Below are positions 24,589-37,206 of a stretch of 64,000 nt of DNA, in pieces (position 1 is the stretch's first letter; every line of letters starts with the position of its first letter). Origin of the DNA: Chrysomallon squamiferum. Taxonomy: Eukaryota > Mollusca > Gastropoda > Neomphalida > Peltospiridae. The translations under genes were made by a program, and so were the position numbers. The notes under the pieces were generated by a model. That model did no database searches. It worked only from the letters and a program-made list of their open reading frames with translations, and was not told the DNA's origin. The stretch lies in NCBI GenBank assembly GCA_012295275.1, contig CM022673.1:1226105-1290104 (forward strand). Direction: 5' to 3'.

Positions 24589-26362
24589 CCCCTCCCCCAA
24601 CCATCCCCAACCAAAAGAACCACAACCCCCCCAAAACCCAACAAAAATAAAAAAACAACAAAACAACAAAAAACCCAAATATAACGAACCAAACTGGATG
24701 ATTCAACTTTAAAACAAGAGAAGCATTAATCTATGGAAGAAAACAAAAAGCAAAGAAAAGCAAATAGTGTTTTGTTACTTCTGTTACTACCTGCATGACT
24801 ACTCGTAAAATGTTACTATCTACTACCCCTACTCCTCCTCCTCCTCCTACTACTACTACTAATGCAAGTATTATTATTTCTGCAGCTGCTGCTACCTACT
24901 TCTACAGGTACTGTCGCATTTCTTTAGCTGCTTAACTAATAAAAATTAATAAAAGAATAATAGAATAATATCATGAACCAAAACAAAAAAAAAAAAAAAA
25001 ATATGTTTTAAAAACACATTACTTTCAAGAAATATATAATACATAAACTACTAAATTAATTTTTGTCGCTGAATTAATGATTATTAATATTTGCTTAAAA
25101 ATAGTTCTTCACATTTTAATATCTTGTACATTCAGGCGTTTGTTTGTGTGTGTGCATCTTTTACTTGTATAATGATGATAACTGAGAAGAAACCATCTTC
25201 TCGATTAGTGGCAAGGCATACTTTTACATGCGCTTTCTAACAGAAAGAAAAGCATAACCTTTGATAACCAGTGGTGGGGCAGTGGTTAGAACGGAAATAA
25301 ATGATTTTTATTCAGATGAATCACATTAAGACCGAAACTAGTTACCTTAAAAATACAGTTTGAACCGTCTTGCTCCGTAAAGCCCACGTCAGTAACGTAC
25401 TGCACGTCGTCTGATGTAGTCATTTTCACCACGTAGTCATTTTTACAGTGGACTTTGATAGTCACAGGCAGGTCCGCTCTAACGACCACTTGAGTCACAT
25501 TGTTCGGTGACGGGTTACATTTACAAGTCACTGTAGTCCAGAAAATATTAATTAAATAATATTTAGACTGATCCATCGTCCAGGGTTAACTGTATTATAA
25601 CCATTTCGAACAAAGAACAAATTAAAAAAAAAAAATATATATCGGCTTTTCCTATCAACCAAATTCCACCTAAGATGATTTAATGATCAAAAATTTTATT
25701 TCAATTTTCTTAGAAAGTAACTAAGAAAGTAATTTTAAGACAAATTGAAAATAAGTATTGTAAATACAGCTAAAATGTAATTTTCTTCACTTCAGTGATA
25801 AACTGTTTTACGTGTAACTTACTCACACACACACGAGCACTCACAGAAACATTCACCAAGATACAGGGTTAAAGGTAATAAATAAACACACAAACGAATA
25901 AATGAAGAGGTAAACAAATAAATTATCTGTGAAGGAATACAATCTTTTTCAATAACGAAAACCTACCTTGATACAGTCTGTTAGGTTTTCTAACAATCAT
26001 AGATGTCTGTAAACAAAAATAATCTTTTTGTCCATCACTTACACCAGGTTTATATTTATTAAGTAATTCACAGGCAGGAAAAGGATGTTATCAAGTGAAT
26101 GAACTATTAATATTTAATATTCTTTACACAAATAACAGAAGTATGGATAGACATAAGCGAAAAACAGCCCTTCTACCCCTTACACACATGCCTATTTTAC
26201 AAAATTCATCAATTTGCTGTGCTTCTGTAACAATATTTGCAATCAGAACAACACAGTAACTTTTACAGACATCCTTTCCTAGCGTATTATGAATTACGTT
26301 AATTTAACAACAAGAACAGAAATATAATGATGATGATGATGATGATGATGACGACGATCATG

Positions 26363-26397
<35 letters not shown>

Positions 26398-26925
26398 GTT
26401 AATAATAATTATATTTTTATTATAAAATAATACTTACAATAGGCTTTATGCAAATTAGCAAAAATATTTGTATCTGAAAGAACAGTATAAATAAGAAAAT
26501 AAAAAACCAAAGAAAGAAATAACCTTGTAAAATTCTCTGAAAACATTGTATAGTTTCAAGTTTTTGAAAAAAACTGTAAATTAGTAAACGAATAAAATAA
26601 ATTTGACAAGACAATAAAAGCGCCAAGGGACACAACTCTTGCTTGACCTATTTTGGAGGTTTTTAAAATTTATATCTTCTGATGTTTTACTCTTAAACCA
26701 CTTTGCTAACAATTGTTGTTACATTAACTTTTCCAAGGATAGAAGCCATACACGTTAAATAAACCGATAATGTGACAATGATTGGAAATGAAATATATGC
26801 AGTAAATTTCGTCAGTATCGAATGTCCTTTTCTAAGCAGTTTCTCTGTAATAATATGTAATAGTGTGCATTTCGAATATACCTTTAATATGTATATCTAT
26901 ATCTGTATGTATGTATGTATGTATG

Positions 26926-26987
<62 letters not shown>

Positions 26988-27410
26988 CGTGTATATATAG
27001 ATATAGAAATATGCATGTGTGTGTAATATCTGTCTTCCTATCTACACTGAAAGATCACAACAGTTGTAGAAGAAACCGGCTACACGTTATAATTAGATAT
27101 TTCATAAACACTATCAGTTAAACAGCATAGCACGTGAGCTTTGACTCAGGGAACGATAAAAATAGCTTATGATGGGGTTCGATCCTAAACCGACTGTCTA
27201 GCGAGCGATCACTTTAACATTCAGCTTCCAGTGCCTGTCCCTCACATGAGAAATACCAAACAAACTTTATTGCAAATTCTAGTGAAATCTAAATCGCTAA
27301 GACTATTTTTATCCATTGGTGAGCCTTTAAAAGAACGATTAATGATTACAAAATAAATTTAAAATGCTAGCTAAGAAATTACTTACTACCAAACATGTTG
27401 CAATTTCCAT
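21886..27410 (-). CDS. Secreted zona pellucida (ZP) domain protein, ten exons
   Basis: Exons, 5' to 3': 27387-27410, 26438-26473, 25967-26006, 25346-25530, 24352-24512, 24020-24165, 23484-23556, 22780-22939, 22320-22380, 21886-22010. They total 1011 nt, 336 residues plus stop, with GT-AG borders and continuous phase. Residues 1-20 (MEIATCLVIQIFLLICIKP...) look like a signal peptide. The ZP-N half has Cys at 36/38, 62, 92 and 131 (DQFVVVCTYDN). The ZP-C half has QQCWAT (Cys207), AGCGDG (Cys223), YFSAFRLL and FFECIVNGC (262, 267), then Cys273 and Cys278. KKRRKR at 281-286 is a furin-type site placed where ZP proteins are cleaved. The family polymerises into extracellular matrices, cuticles or egg coats. 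The 50-residue tail has no membrane or GPI segment, unlike most ZP precursors. The specific family member was not identified. The first two small exons and the last exon are the least certain. Confidence 0.85.
23326..23420. repeat. Purine-rich (GAA)n and poly-A tract
   Basis: GAA/AAG repeats run into about 25 A; located in a ZP-gene intron. Confidence 0.85.
24114..24121. promoter_or_regulatory. CRE palindrome TGACGTCA within a ZP exon
   Basis: Exact 8-bp CREB/ATF consensus, but inside coding sequence (24020-24165), so it is probably incidental. Confidence 0.15.
24299..24327. repeat. (AT)n microsatellite
   Basis: About 14 AT units, lying just downstream (minus strand) of the ZP exon that ends at 24352. 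Confidence 0.9.
24536..24712. repeat. Poly-A / (TA)n / C-A-rich low complexity block
   Basis: Poly-A, then (TA)n to about 24583, then a C/A-only stretch. It sits immediately upstream of the acceptor of ZP exon 24352-24512 and creates spurious open frames on both strands. Confidence 0.85.
26323..26412. repeat. (GAT)n followed by (AAT)n microsatellite
   Basis: GAT units change into ATA units within a ZP-gene intron. Confidence 0.9.
26899..27000. repeat. (ATGT)n-(AT)n-(GT)n compound microsatellite
   Basis: Compound array in the first ZP-gene intron. Open frames here read Met-Tyr-Val-Cys repeats and are artefacts. Confidence 0.9.
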
Positions 27411-27960
27411 TTTACGAACGCCCAAGAGCGAATTGCATGTAAAAACACGTGCACTTCAAGACACGCGCTGGACGAATTTTTTTTTTTTTTTTTTTTTTGT
27501 AATATTTTTTGTTATGAAATCTACATATTGGCACACACGTAGACATATTTTGGTCTTAGCATAATTGTTAACAATCAACAGGGCATAAGTGAAGATGGGT
27601 TAACGTGGATTTTGACACTAAAAAAGATTATAATGGTAACCGTGGTTACAGGAGGATAAATTTAAACCATATTTCTTTTATAATTGTAGTAACTCTTAAG
27701 ATCGCACCCAAAACATTTAATACAAATTTTTCCCAGTATTCCGGTGTTATTTCGAATTAAGAAGTATGCTAGAGTTCAGTGGCTTAAAATAAATTACAAC
27801 AGACTGCGATTATTTTTCAAGACTCGGTTCAAAGACTGCTGAGAAGGTTCGTTCGGATAAAAGTTCTTCCTTCTTTGCAAGAAATAACTTCACAAAATAT
27901 GGGTTTTAATTATAAATATAATACATGTAATTATTTCATTTTTGTGTCATGTGTGTGTTC

Positions 27961-28031
27961 TGTTTTTTTTTTTTTTTTTTTTAAGTTTTTTTCTTCTACA
28001 TTATTTCTGATTTTAATATTTATCTTTTTTT

Positions 28032-28068
<37 letters not shown>

Positions 28069-28119
28069 TATTAATAAAAGTAACAAATAAATAGATAATT
28101 ATAAAAATAAATAGTAATA

Positions 28120-28150
<31 letters not shown>

Positions 28151-28305
28151 TTTTAGTACATTATTTTTGATTTTAATATTATTTTTAATAATAATAATAA
28201 TAATAATAATCATAATCATAATAATAAGGTTAATAAATTATTAATAAAAGTAATACAAAAATAGATAATTATAAAAATAAATAGTAATAATATATATATT
28301 GTTTA
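27961..28305. repeat. Tandem duplication of an ~170-bp AT-rich unit
   Basis: Two copies in order share a poly-T, 'tacattatttntgatttta', an (AAT)n array, 'aataaaagtaa' and 'atagataattataaaaataa'. The copies start near 27961 and 28130 and differ mainly in microsatellite lengths. Confidence 0.8.
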
Positions 28306-28775
28306 AAATAGTGAAAAAAAAAAAAAAAAAAAAAATGCACAGGTGCCAGTCGTACGACGGAGCTGAAATTAGATGACCGGAAGTCCCGCTGAACTGGCAT
28401 GAAACTGTCCTCTTTGATTCACGCCTTCCGCAGCCCACAGCTAAATTATATCGGTATAAAGACGCCGTAGGCAAGAAACAAATTATACTGGTGTAAAACT
28501 GAAACCAAGGTCAATAATGTAACGATATCACTTTGTACCTTTCTATACAAAACAGAACACTCCCTTAATTTCGTTAACAAAGAAAGGCTTTTTTGGCTGT
28601 TTTATAACAAAATATTTAAAGAAATGTTGTTATACCAGACTTTGTGAATAAACGAGAAATGTCTGTGAGGAAAACTCCACTAAGCAACTAATTTTAAATA
28701 GTTTATCGATTAATAATTTAGACTTTTGCTGATTCATGTGTCAAATCATATGCATCATTAAAAAAAAAAATCACT

Positions 28776-28836
28776 TATTTATTTATTTATTTATTTATAT
28801 TTGCTGTTAATAGTAATTATACTAATAAATAAACAG

Positions 28837-28893
<57 letters not shown>
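28776..28893. repeat. (TTTA)n and (AAT)n microsatellites
   Basis: Short TTTA array (about 28776-28797), then about 17 AAT units (28841-28893). Confidence 0.85.
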
Positions 28894-28894
<1 letters not shown>

Positions 28895-29439
28895 TCTGTG
28901 CTTCAGTCTTTGAATACAATTGAAAAAGAAAATAAGTTAGAGTGATCTCCCTTAACAAAGAACAGCAATTTAAAACGTCTATACTTTGTTTTACACACAC
29001 AGTTAAGATAGCTGGTCACACAGTTTCTGTTTGTTGTTGGTAATCATTATTTAATTGTGTGTTAATAACCCACCGTTTAGTTTTTTCTTTTTTCTTATTT
29101 ATATATTTTTTTATTACATCAATTTACTATGATTTGTGGATATTTAAAGATCAATTAAACTCTTACGATAAGCTATTTCTGTTCTTTCTTTCGTTGTTTT
29201 GTTTTCTCTGTGTTTCATTGTTTGGTATAAATATTCCTCTTTATTTTGTTTTTATTTGCTGATGCCTCAAGGAAAACGAAATAATGTCAGTTTGTAGTAA
29301 ACAGCCAAATAAAATATCTTGATAGCTCTGTGTTTGTATGTCAGATCGTTCGCATGAAGCCCTATCTCAGTACGCTAAGTCACTTTTCTTCTCTTCTTTA
29401 ATTTTTCTTTCGACTGGATACAGCAAATTAGTCAACTGT

Positions 29440-29549
<110 letters not shown>

Positions 29550-29609
29550 CTCGCTTTGCTCCTCTTTTTTCTTGTCATATGGGGATAAATTTGTTAAAAA
29601 AGGAGAAAA

Positions 29610-29935
29610 ACAAGCAAACGAATAAATGAATGAATTAATGAATAGAGAGATAGATAGATAGACAGAAGAATAAACAAATAAAAAAATAATAAATAAAATT
29701 AAGTTAAATAGAATAAATGAGTAACTAACCAGGAACACATTTTTTGGTGAAAGATAATGACATTTATTTCTTATGACATAACATAATGACAAATAAACAA
29801 GTTTATAAAATTTGTTTCAAGCATAATAAATAAAAAAATAATAATAATAATAAAAAAAATAAAAAAAAATAAAACAAACAAACGAATAAGGAAAGAAATA
29901 AAAATAAAATAAAATAAAATAAAATAAAATTGATA
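29610..29935. repeat. A-rich tetra/pentanucleotide low-complexity region
   Basis: Successive GAAT, AGAT, AAAT, AAT and AAAAT short arrays; no conserved gene. Confidence 0.7.
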
Positions 29936-30964
29936 TAATCAGTATAATAAATCATAATAACATATAAACAAAGACGAACAAACAAGTAAATATATTATTA
30001 TCGTTACAAAAATTGGATTCACTCACTCAGCATTAAGACATGTGATACTTTCTGTTAGTTTAAAAAATGCCAGTCAGTTTTTTTGCATAATTCATACGTG
30101 AAATAAATTAAGGAGTGTTCCAACTTTCATACATCACTGGCGACGTCGTAAACGCTTGTTACGTCGGATCTGATTGGTTTATTAGTTAATTGGCAGGGAT
30201 TACAGCCCCAGGAACAGAAAAATTTAAAAAAGAAGAAGAAAAAAGGTGATGACACAGTAATCTGGCAGTTTAATGAGGGATGGAGGTGTGACTCAAAAGA
30301 TGTTTTAAAATAATGTTGTTATTTTTCTCAAGTTTTAATAAACTGTATGATTAAAACTGCGACTGTTTTAAGTGGGGTTTTTTTTTAAAGAATAAATCTA
30401 AGATCATCAGTGATTATTTTTAGTTTTATTTTCTGTTAAAAGTACATAAATGTTTATTTTTATTTTATTTTATTTTATTTTTGTTATTTATTTTTAAAAT
30501 AAAGAATAACAAAACAAAATATTGCAGCATTATGATGGCGAAGAGAAACACAAAAAACAACAACAGCAATATCAACAAAACTAAATAATAATAAAAATAG
30601 TAATATTAATAATAATATTTAAAATAATTATAACAATAATAATAATACATACAACAACAACAAATATAAAGGAAAAACAGTAATAATAAAAGAAAAAGAA
30701 TCTTGTTCCTCCATTTTGATTCTAGATGTAAACTGATCACTCAGACAGATACACACACGCCAATTTTTAACTGATAAGTCTTTTATTTGAACACATTTCA
30801 CACCAAACTAATTAGAATATTAGAAGAAAATTTTAAATTTCACATTTGTTAATTTTTCTAATGCTAAAAGTGTATGTTAGATATTATCTCAGTGATATGT
30901 CCCCATTTTCAGTGATATGTCCCCATTCCTATCCCCCCCCAGCATTAACCCAGAACACTATAGA

Positions 30965-30972
30965 TGACGTCA
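30965..30972. promoter_or_regulatory. CRE palindrome TGACGTCA
   Basis: Exact CREB/ATF consensus in intergenic DNA with no adjacent recognised gene. It could be a distal element or chance. Confidence 0.25.
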
Positions 30973-31233
30973 GTATAGATATTAAAAGTGCGTGGCTACT
31001 GTATATCTTATAAATGCCAGTTTTCATTTGACTGTGTGCCTTCTAGCGTTTAATTATATATTTATATATATTTTTTACATAAATGTATGATAATGAGTAT
31101 CTTCATATTTAATTTCTTACGTAAAATATTTATTTAAATAATAATAATATTTATATTTAAATTTTTTTTTAATTATTATTTTGCTACAAGTTTCTTAATT
31201 AATTTCTTGATTAGCATTCATGCATAAAACCTA

Positions 31234-31525
31234 CAAACATACATACATACATACATTCATACATACATACATACATACATACATACACACACACACATAC
31301 ATACATACAAACATACACACATACATACATACATACACACATACATACATACAAACATACATACATACGTACATACATTCATACATACATACATACATAC
31401 ATACATACACACACATACATACATACAAACATACACACATACATACATACATACATACACACATAGACACATACATACAAACATACATACATACATACGT
31501 ACATACATACACACAAATACATATA
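31234..31525. repeat. (ACAT)n / (AC)n compound microsatellite, ~290 bp
   Basis: Long interrupted ACAT array with ACAC and CAAAC variants. Higher-order similarity between halves (repeats of the block 'catacatacgtacatacatt') suggests internal duplication. Confidence 0.95.
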
Positions 31526-32039
31526 TCTACACACACATACGCACGCCTGCACACAGGAAAGGACAAATATTTATCCATATTTTTACAAAATTAAACTTAT
31601 TTCAACCACAGACAATGGCATATTGCACTTTGTATTTACCCGAATCGTGCAGACAGTTGGAGTTAATTTAATGGATGCATCAAGTTGATGATAATTTGTT
31701 TTAAATGAGAGCCCCTCGAGTCCAGACATCTTCCCGAAGATTACCTAAGACAGTCATATAACCCACGCTTTTGTTTTCAGAGTCGCATCATTATAACTCA
31801 AAACAAAGAACAATCAGGTGTCGCAGAAAAGGTGACGATCTTTACCCGCCAGGTAGATTTAAGTTTATTTTTAAAAAAAGGGGGGAGAAATCCAGGTAAA
31901 TGGCGTTTTCTTTATTTTACCTACTTTACTTATTCTCTTGATTAATGATCAATCAAACCTTTCAAATTGATCGAAGGGTCCGCTTGAATACCTACGCAAC
32001 ATTCACCACCCTGGGGCGGTTCGATAGGATTACCGTGAG

Positions 32040-32219
32040 CTAGCACATAAATAGGACAGGAAAACCAACTGCTATCATTCCGACATCCTTAGAAAGCTTG
32101 TGGTGGTAATGTACGGGTTTGTTCTCGTCTCTGAATACTGTTCAGCAATAACGCAGTGCTTAGGAAAGAACCGTAACTTTTCGAAACGTTTTTGAAATTT
32201 TTCTGTTTCGTGGATTAAG
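32040..32219 (+). promoter_or_regulatory. Candidate promoter and noncoding first exon (plus strand)
   Basis: CG-richer than its surroundings. It contains a TATA-like 'cataaatag' near 32045 and ends at a strong donor-like AAG|GTGAGT (GT at 32220-32221). No open coding frame with known similarity was seen, so a 5'UTR exon of an unidentified or distant plus-strand gene is the best guess. Confidence 0.25.
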
Positions 32220-33115
32220 GTGAGTGAGTTTCGTGCACGCTTGTTCAAGTAAGTTTATTCATAAACTATTAATCATATTAACAGAGCAAACAGATAAATG
32301 TAATTGGTTACGTTGGGTAAAATAAATTACTGAATAAAGAAATAAGTAATTAAACAGGGTAAATTATACGTTGCTAAGTTAGCTAAAATAAAATAATATA
32401 ATATAAAATAATATAAACAAATAAATAAATGAGTTTATTTAGAAAGGCTTTAAAAAAATTAATTCAGTAAATGATAAAGTGAATGAAGGAATATAACATT
32501 AAATAAATGATTGGCTGTTATTATATTCTCACATTTTGTAGAACAGTTTTATAAAACGTTTTTATTTTATACACGTAAATATTTGATTTATTGCTATTGG
32601 TAAATCAATCGGGAGCAAAAAAAAAAAAATAATAATAATAATAAAATAAAAATATGTATATATATATATATGTATATTATTTGTATTAAATTATGGGAAT
32701 ATTACTGAATATTACTTTTTTAACACAGATAACTATTCTGTTAAGACCAAAGTTCTATAAAAAATTAAACAAATACTATCTACGTGTTTTTACGCATTTC
32801 AGATGACACAATAATTATATCAATTTCAAAATGAAACATTTTTTCATTAAAGTAACATCTTCAATTTAAATCTAACATAAAATGTAAAAATCGGTTAATC
32901 GGATATCGTAAAAAAAAAAAAAAAAAAAAAAGAAAGATAATAAGAGAGAGAGAGAAAGAAAGAGAAGAGAAACTGAAAGTAAAAGAGAAAAAGGGAGAGA
33001 GAAGATAAAAATATATTCTAAATATAAAAAGGTTTGAATATAAGTCTACTGTAAAAAATGTGTTATTTTATTACTGTATGTATGTATGTATGTATGTAAT
33101 AGAATAGTCCGATTT

Positions 33116-33121
33116 TATTTT

Positions 33122-33202
<81 letters not shown>
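33116..33202. repeat. (AAT)n-(ATT)n inverted microsatellite
   Basis: About 13 AAT units are followed directly by about 14 ATT units, so the two halves are reverse complements and could form a long hairpin. Confidence 0.9.
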
Positions 33203-33339
33203 TAGAATTAGACTGTGTAATTGTATTTTTGTATATTGGTAAAAACTCATTAGCTAGCTATACTGAAAAGATAAATTTTTCTGTTTTTTAATACTAATAT
33301 TTATTGACATGAATTAAACCGAAAACATGAAAATAATGA

Positions 33340-33341
<2 letters not shown>

Positions 33342-33399
<58 letters not shown>

Positions 33400-33402
33400 T
33401 AG
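33342..33402. repeat. (ATT)n microsatellite
   Basis: About 20 uninterrupted ATT units. Confidence 0.95.
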
Positions 33403-33509
33403 ATTTCTATTCTCTTTGATTTGAAAGTTGAAAAATCCTAACTAAAGATTACCTCGATTTCGTAATTCTGTAGCCAGTTTGAAAGGAACAAATTTTATTG
33501 TATAAAAGG

Positions 33510-33519
33510 ATTGTTGTTG

Positions 33520-33557
<38 letters not shown>

Positions 33558-33558
33558 T
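33510..33558. repeat. (GTT)n-(ATT)n microsatellite
   Basis: Short GTT run changing to ATT. Confidence 0.9.
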
Positions 33559-33701
33559 ATATAATTGCTTGATTTCTTTTTAATAATAACTATATTAAAT
33601 AAATAGAAAAGAAATTAAGTACCTTGAGTAAAATAATGAAGAATAGAAATATAACTGCGATCTAATTATACATATTAATGTCTGAAAAATAAAATCAATA
33701 C

Positions 33702-33715
33702 GTTATTATTATTAT

Positions 33716-33756
<41 letters not shown>
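33702..33756. repeat. (ATT)n-(AGT)n microsatellite
   Basis: ATT run changing to about 13 AGT units. Confidence 0.9.
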
Positions 33757-33987
33757 TAAATTTTAATGTTTTTGTCCGCCAAAATTTGACGATTTAACAG
33801 AATGTCTATTCTGTATACTCGTGAATTTCCGCTTCCTCCGGGTAAATACGAAATCTGGGTTTATTCCGACGTAGATTCCTATTTTTGCTCGAGGCACCAT
33901 GACACGGTTGTAAATATATAGAGAATTAATCTATGGAAACGAATTAATGTATCAAATTATATTTTTCTTCAAAACAGTGCTTAGAAT

Positions 33988-33989
<2 letters not shown>

Positions 33990-34044
<55 letters not shown>
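33990..34044. repeat. (AAT)n microsatellite
   Basis: About 18 AAT units; poly-Tyr and similar frames are artefacts. Confidence 0.95.
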
Positions 34045-34739
34045 TTAAATTTAAGCACGAAAGCAGAAAAAAAAATAAGATTAAAAATAAAACTGTCTTA
34101 TAATATTTAATTATAGATTTTAAAAACATTTCAGTCTTTTAAGAATACCTTTTTGTGGATGTAATGTCTTTTAAGGGTTAGTTCATGATATTTAAATTTT
34201 AGAATAAAAGTTTTGTTTTTATATTATCTTGGTCGTAATTACGTCTTCTATTCACGCCTTGTCTTTCTTTCTTTTTGTTTTTCTTTCTTGTTTTGTTTTT
34301 TCCTCCATCCTTTCTTTTTCTTTTTCCTTCTCTCTTTGGCTTAACATAGACCCCAAAATTTAAATTATTCTGCTCGTAAAATCCAGCCCGACCTTCAAGC
34401 CTCGAGAAAGATGACTTTGAAGAACGAAGGCATTAAGTATTGTTCTGTTTTATTGTTTTAGCTCAGACAATGGCCGCGAGCGTGTGTCAGAAAGTAAAAC
34501 ATTAATTTTGCATCTGACATACATAGGCCGGTATCATGACCATAGCGAGCCGAGCAGAGGGTGGTGAATCAAACAAGCTTTGCCGAGCTTGAATCGACTC
34601 GAGCTCCACTCCACACGGGTAAAGTGAGATAAGTTTGTATTCAGTTTGAGACGACTTGCCTGGTTTTATTAGTATTGTTAGTGCTTTGTTTCTGTGAATT
34701 TTATTAGTGCTTTTATCATTTTATTAATGTAGTGCTTTT

Positions 34740-34803
34740 TTATATATATATAGAGAGAGAGAAAGCGGTAGATAGATACATACATACATATGTTTGTGTG
34801 TAT

Positions 34804-34836
<33 letters not shown>

Positions 34837-34865
34837 ATGTATTTGTATGTATGTATGTATGTACG
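34740..34865. repeat. (TA)n, (GA)n, (TG)n, (TATG)n compound microsatellite
   Basis: Series of short arrays over about 125 bp. Confidence 0.85.
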
Positions 34866-35257
34866 TATATATGTCATTAATATTTTAAATGGAAACCGAT
34901 TTTAGAATTAACTGCTGGATCGATTAAATTCTTTAATTTATTGCATGATGCAAATTCACTTTTAATTTTTAAAATGAGGGGTTCATGAAAGATGATTTGT
35001 AACAAAAAATGCTTTTTGGGGTTTTTGGGTGTTTTTTTTGTTAAGATTCGAAAGTTTATTTTTTATTTTTTTTTTTTCTGTTTTCAATTTCAAATTAGAT
35101 ACCTTACTGTTGAGAATTCTAATCTGCTGCAAACTTTCTTTACGTAAATTCGTAAACAGTTTTAAAGAAATTCATATATGTGAATAAATATAAACTGTAA
35201 TTGCGAATCTCGGATAAAATCATCCGCTATTTGTTATAAAAGGTTTAACTACTGCTA

Positions 35258-35276
35258 ATTATTATTATTATTACTA

Positions 35277-35346
<70 letters not shown>

Positions 35347-35355
35347 TATTATTAC

Positions 35356-35401
<46 letters not shown>
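35258..35401. repeat. (ATT)n microsatellite, interrupted
   Basis: About 45 ATT units with ACT and ATC/GTT interruptions. The poly-Asn frame on the minus strand is an artefact. Confidence 0.95.
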
Positions 35402-35403
<2 letters not shown>

Positions 35404-35454
35404 AAGGAATAATTTTAATTAAACAGTTATTTACAGATTGTTTGGACATTTTAC

Positions 35455-35678
35455 TACATCTCAGCTAAATACAAAATGTCGTCTGAGTTTTCGACTGGTA
35501 ATCGTCTGACTCTGTTATCTCGTAGTGCTCGTGCAGTAAGTTGATGGGGTCCCAGGTAGTTTGTATTCCCGGGACTACGTCAACTACTGGCACGCGCACT
35601 TCACTGTCGTCTGGAACAACAGAAGTGAAAACTATATTAAAATACTCACAATTTGTTTTACGTGTGCAGAAGGTTCGG
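35455..35678 (+). promoter_or_regulatory. Candidate noncoding exon / regulatory island (plus strand)
   Basis: CG-containing stretch ending at a consensus-like donor TTCGG|GTAAGT (GT at 35679-35680). The open frame at 35541 reads a Thr/Ser-rich peptide I do not recognise. It may be a 5' exon of an unknown plus-strand transcript. Confidence 0.2.
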
Positions 35679-36498
35679 GTAAGTATCTCAGTATCACAAT
35701 CAAAGGTACTAAAATCTGTAATTATTTTGACGTAATATAAAGTTTAAAACGGAAAACCAATGCTGGATTTGGCCTCATAATGTTCGATTGATGAAATAAA
35801 CGTTGTATGTTGAAAATGTCACACAACGATGCCAAACAGAACTAGAGAATGCAGCTACAAAGTCATGAAGAAATTGTCTCTCTATTTTAAGTTTATTTTC
35901 ATTATTTTTCTTTTATTAATATCTAATTTATCGACGAATTAATCTATTTAATAACTGTAGTTATGGCTGTTTTTGTTCATGTTAAGGTCGTCATTGTTTT
36001 GTTACATAAAATAATGATTAAACAGGCATATTTAACACAAAACAAACGAAAACGATACAGTCTATCGCAGAGTCCAAAGACACGTAAGTGAACAGTTTTT
36101 TCACACACGTGTCAGGATTTATCAAAAATACTTTGACAACAACGTCATCTCGGACGTGGACGGCGTCTGTAAGCGCGGGTCATGGGGACGCCACTTTCAA
36201 TTCTTAACGGTGGATTTCCCAAGATCCGTGATCACAGCTACGTCGTCCGTCATCATTTCAGTGACAGTATCACCAATGGCGTCATTCGAAAAAACAACTT
36301 GTTTGTACTGATGCGAAGAACAGGAATCACACGTTATTTTTCAGTTGTAAGAAATGGATGATGCTGCACGTATTTGTAGGCGTTAGAGGTGTGAGTATGC
36401 AAGGTTTGTATTTCTTCTACTTGTCTTCTAAGTTAAACTGCTTTGGTTTAATTTCTTTTTAGTGTTATAACGATGATGTTTTTGTTTTTGTTTTCATC

Positions 36499-36523
36499 AT
36501 CATCTCTTTCTTCGTCTTCTTCG

Positions 36524-36554
<31 letters not shown>

Positions 36555-36609
36555 CTTCTTCTTCTTCTAATACTAATACTACTACTAGTAATATTGCTAC
36601 TACTACTCG

Positions 36610-36691
<82 letters not shown>

Positions 36692-36703
36692 ATAATAATA
36701 ATA
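36499..36703. repeat. (TTC)n-(TAC)n-(AAT)n compound microsatellite
   Basis: TTC units (about 36520-36569), mixed AAT/ACT units, then about 28 TAC units. The poly-Ser, poly-Thr and poly-Leu frames are artefacts. Confidence 0.95.
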
Positions 36704-36849
36704 ATTGTGAAAAATTAACAATCAGTACACAATAATCACCACACCACAAAACATATCTCATTAACACTAAAAACCCTAAGAAACAATATTCATATTAATA
36801 CCTTCATTAAACTTTGAAGTAAAATATTCATTACATTATAATAAAAATA

Positions 36850-36995
36850 TATGTTTATCTATCTGGGTAGCTATCTATTTATCTATCTATCAGTTTAACT
36901 ATATATATCCATCCATCCATCCATCTGTCTATCTATCTATATCTATATCTATATCTGTATATATATGTATATGTATATGTATATGTATATATAAA
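36850..36995. repeat. (TATC)n / (ATCC)n / (TATATG)n compound microsatellite
   Basis: Interrupted tetra- and hexanucleotide arrays. Confidence 0.85.
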
Positions 36996-37135
36996 TTAGC
37001 TGTGTACATTTATTAAAAATATTGTTTTGCCGACATTTGTTTTGTTTCATTTTAATTGTTTTAACCTTCTATATAGGCATAAACTTGAGTAAAGAAAAGA
37101 ATAATGTTAATAATGCTAATACAAATATAATTCGG

Positions 37136-37138
37136 ATA

Positions 37139-37185
<47 letters not shown>

Positions 37186-37206
37186 GTAAGTAAGTAAACA
37201 AATAAA
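37136..37206. repeat. (AAAT)n microsatellite
   Basis: About 12 AAAT units followed by AAGT variants. Confidence 0.9.

Noticed and set aside
24012-24692. 226-codon minus-strand open frame, the longest in the window
   Set aside because: It merges a real ZP exon (24020-24165) and part of another (24352-24512) with intronic microsatellite; splice sites and ZP conservation define the true exons.
27165-27200. GGTTCGATCC resembling a tRNA/SINE B box
   Set aside because: No credible A box, cloverleaf or repeated SINE body could be traced around it.
31234-31525. CRISPR-like regular repeat spacing
   Set aside because: The array is a continuous tetranucleotide microsatellite with no unique spacers, in a eukaryotic genome.
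31220-31594. Long frames of Thr-His-Ile and Met-Tyr-Val-Cys repeats
   Set aside because: Both strands of the ACAT microsatellite stay open because the unit lacks stop codons in these frames.
34458-34500. Possible short coding exon MAASVCQK after a TTTTAG acceptor
   Set aside because: Only eight codons before a weak donor (GTAAAA) and no partner exon in frame could be found.
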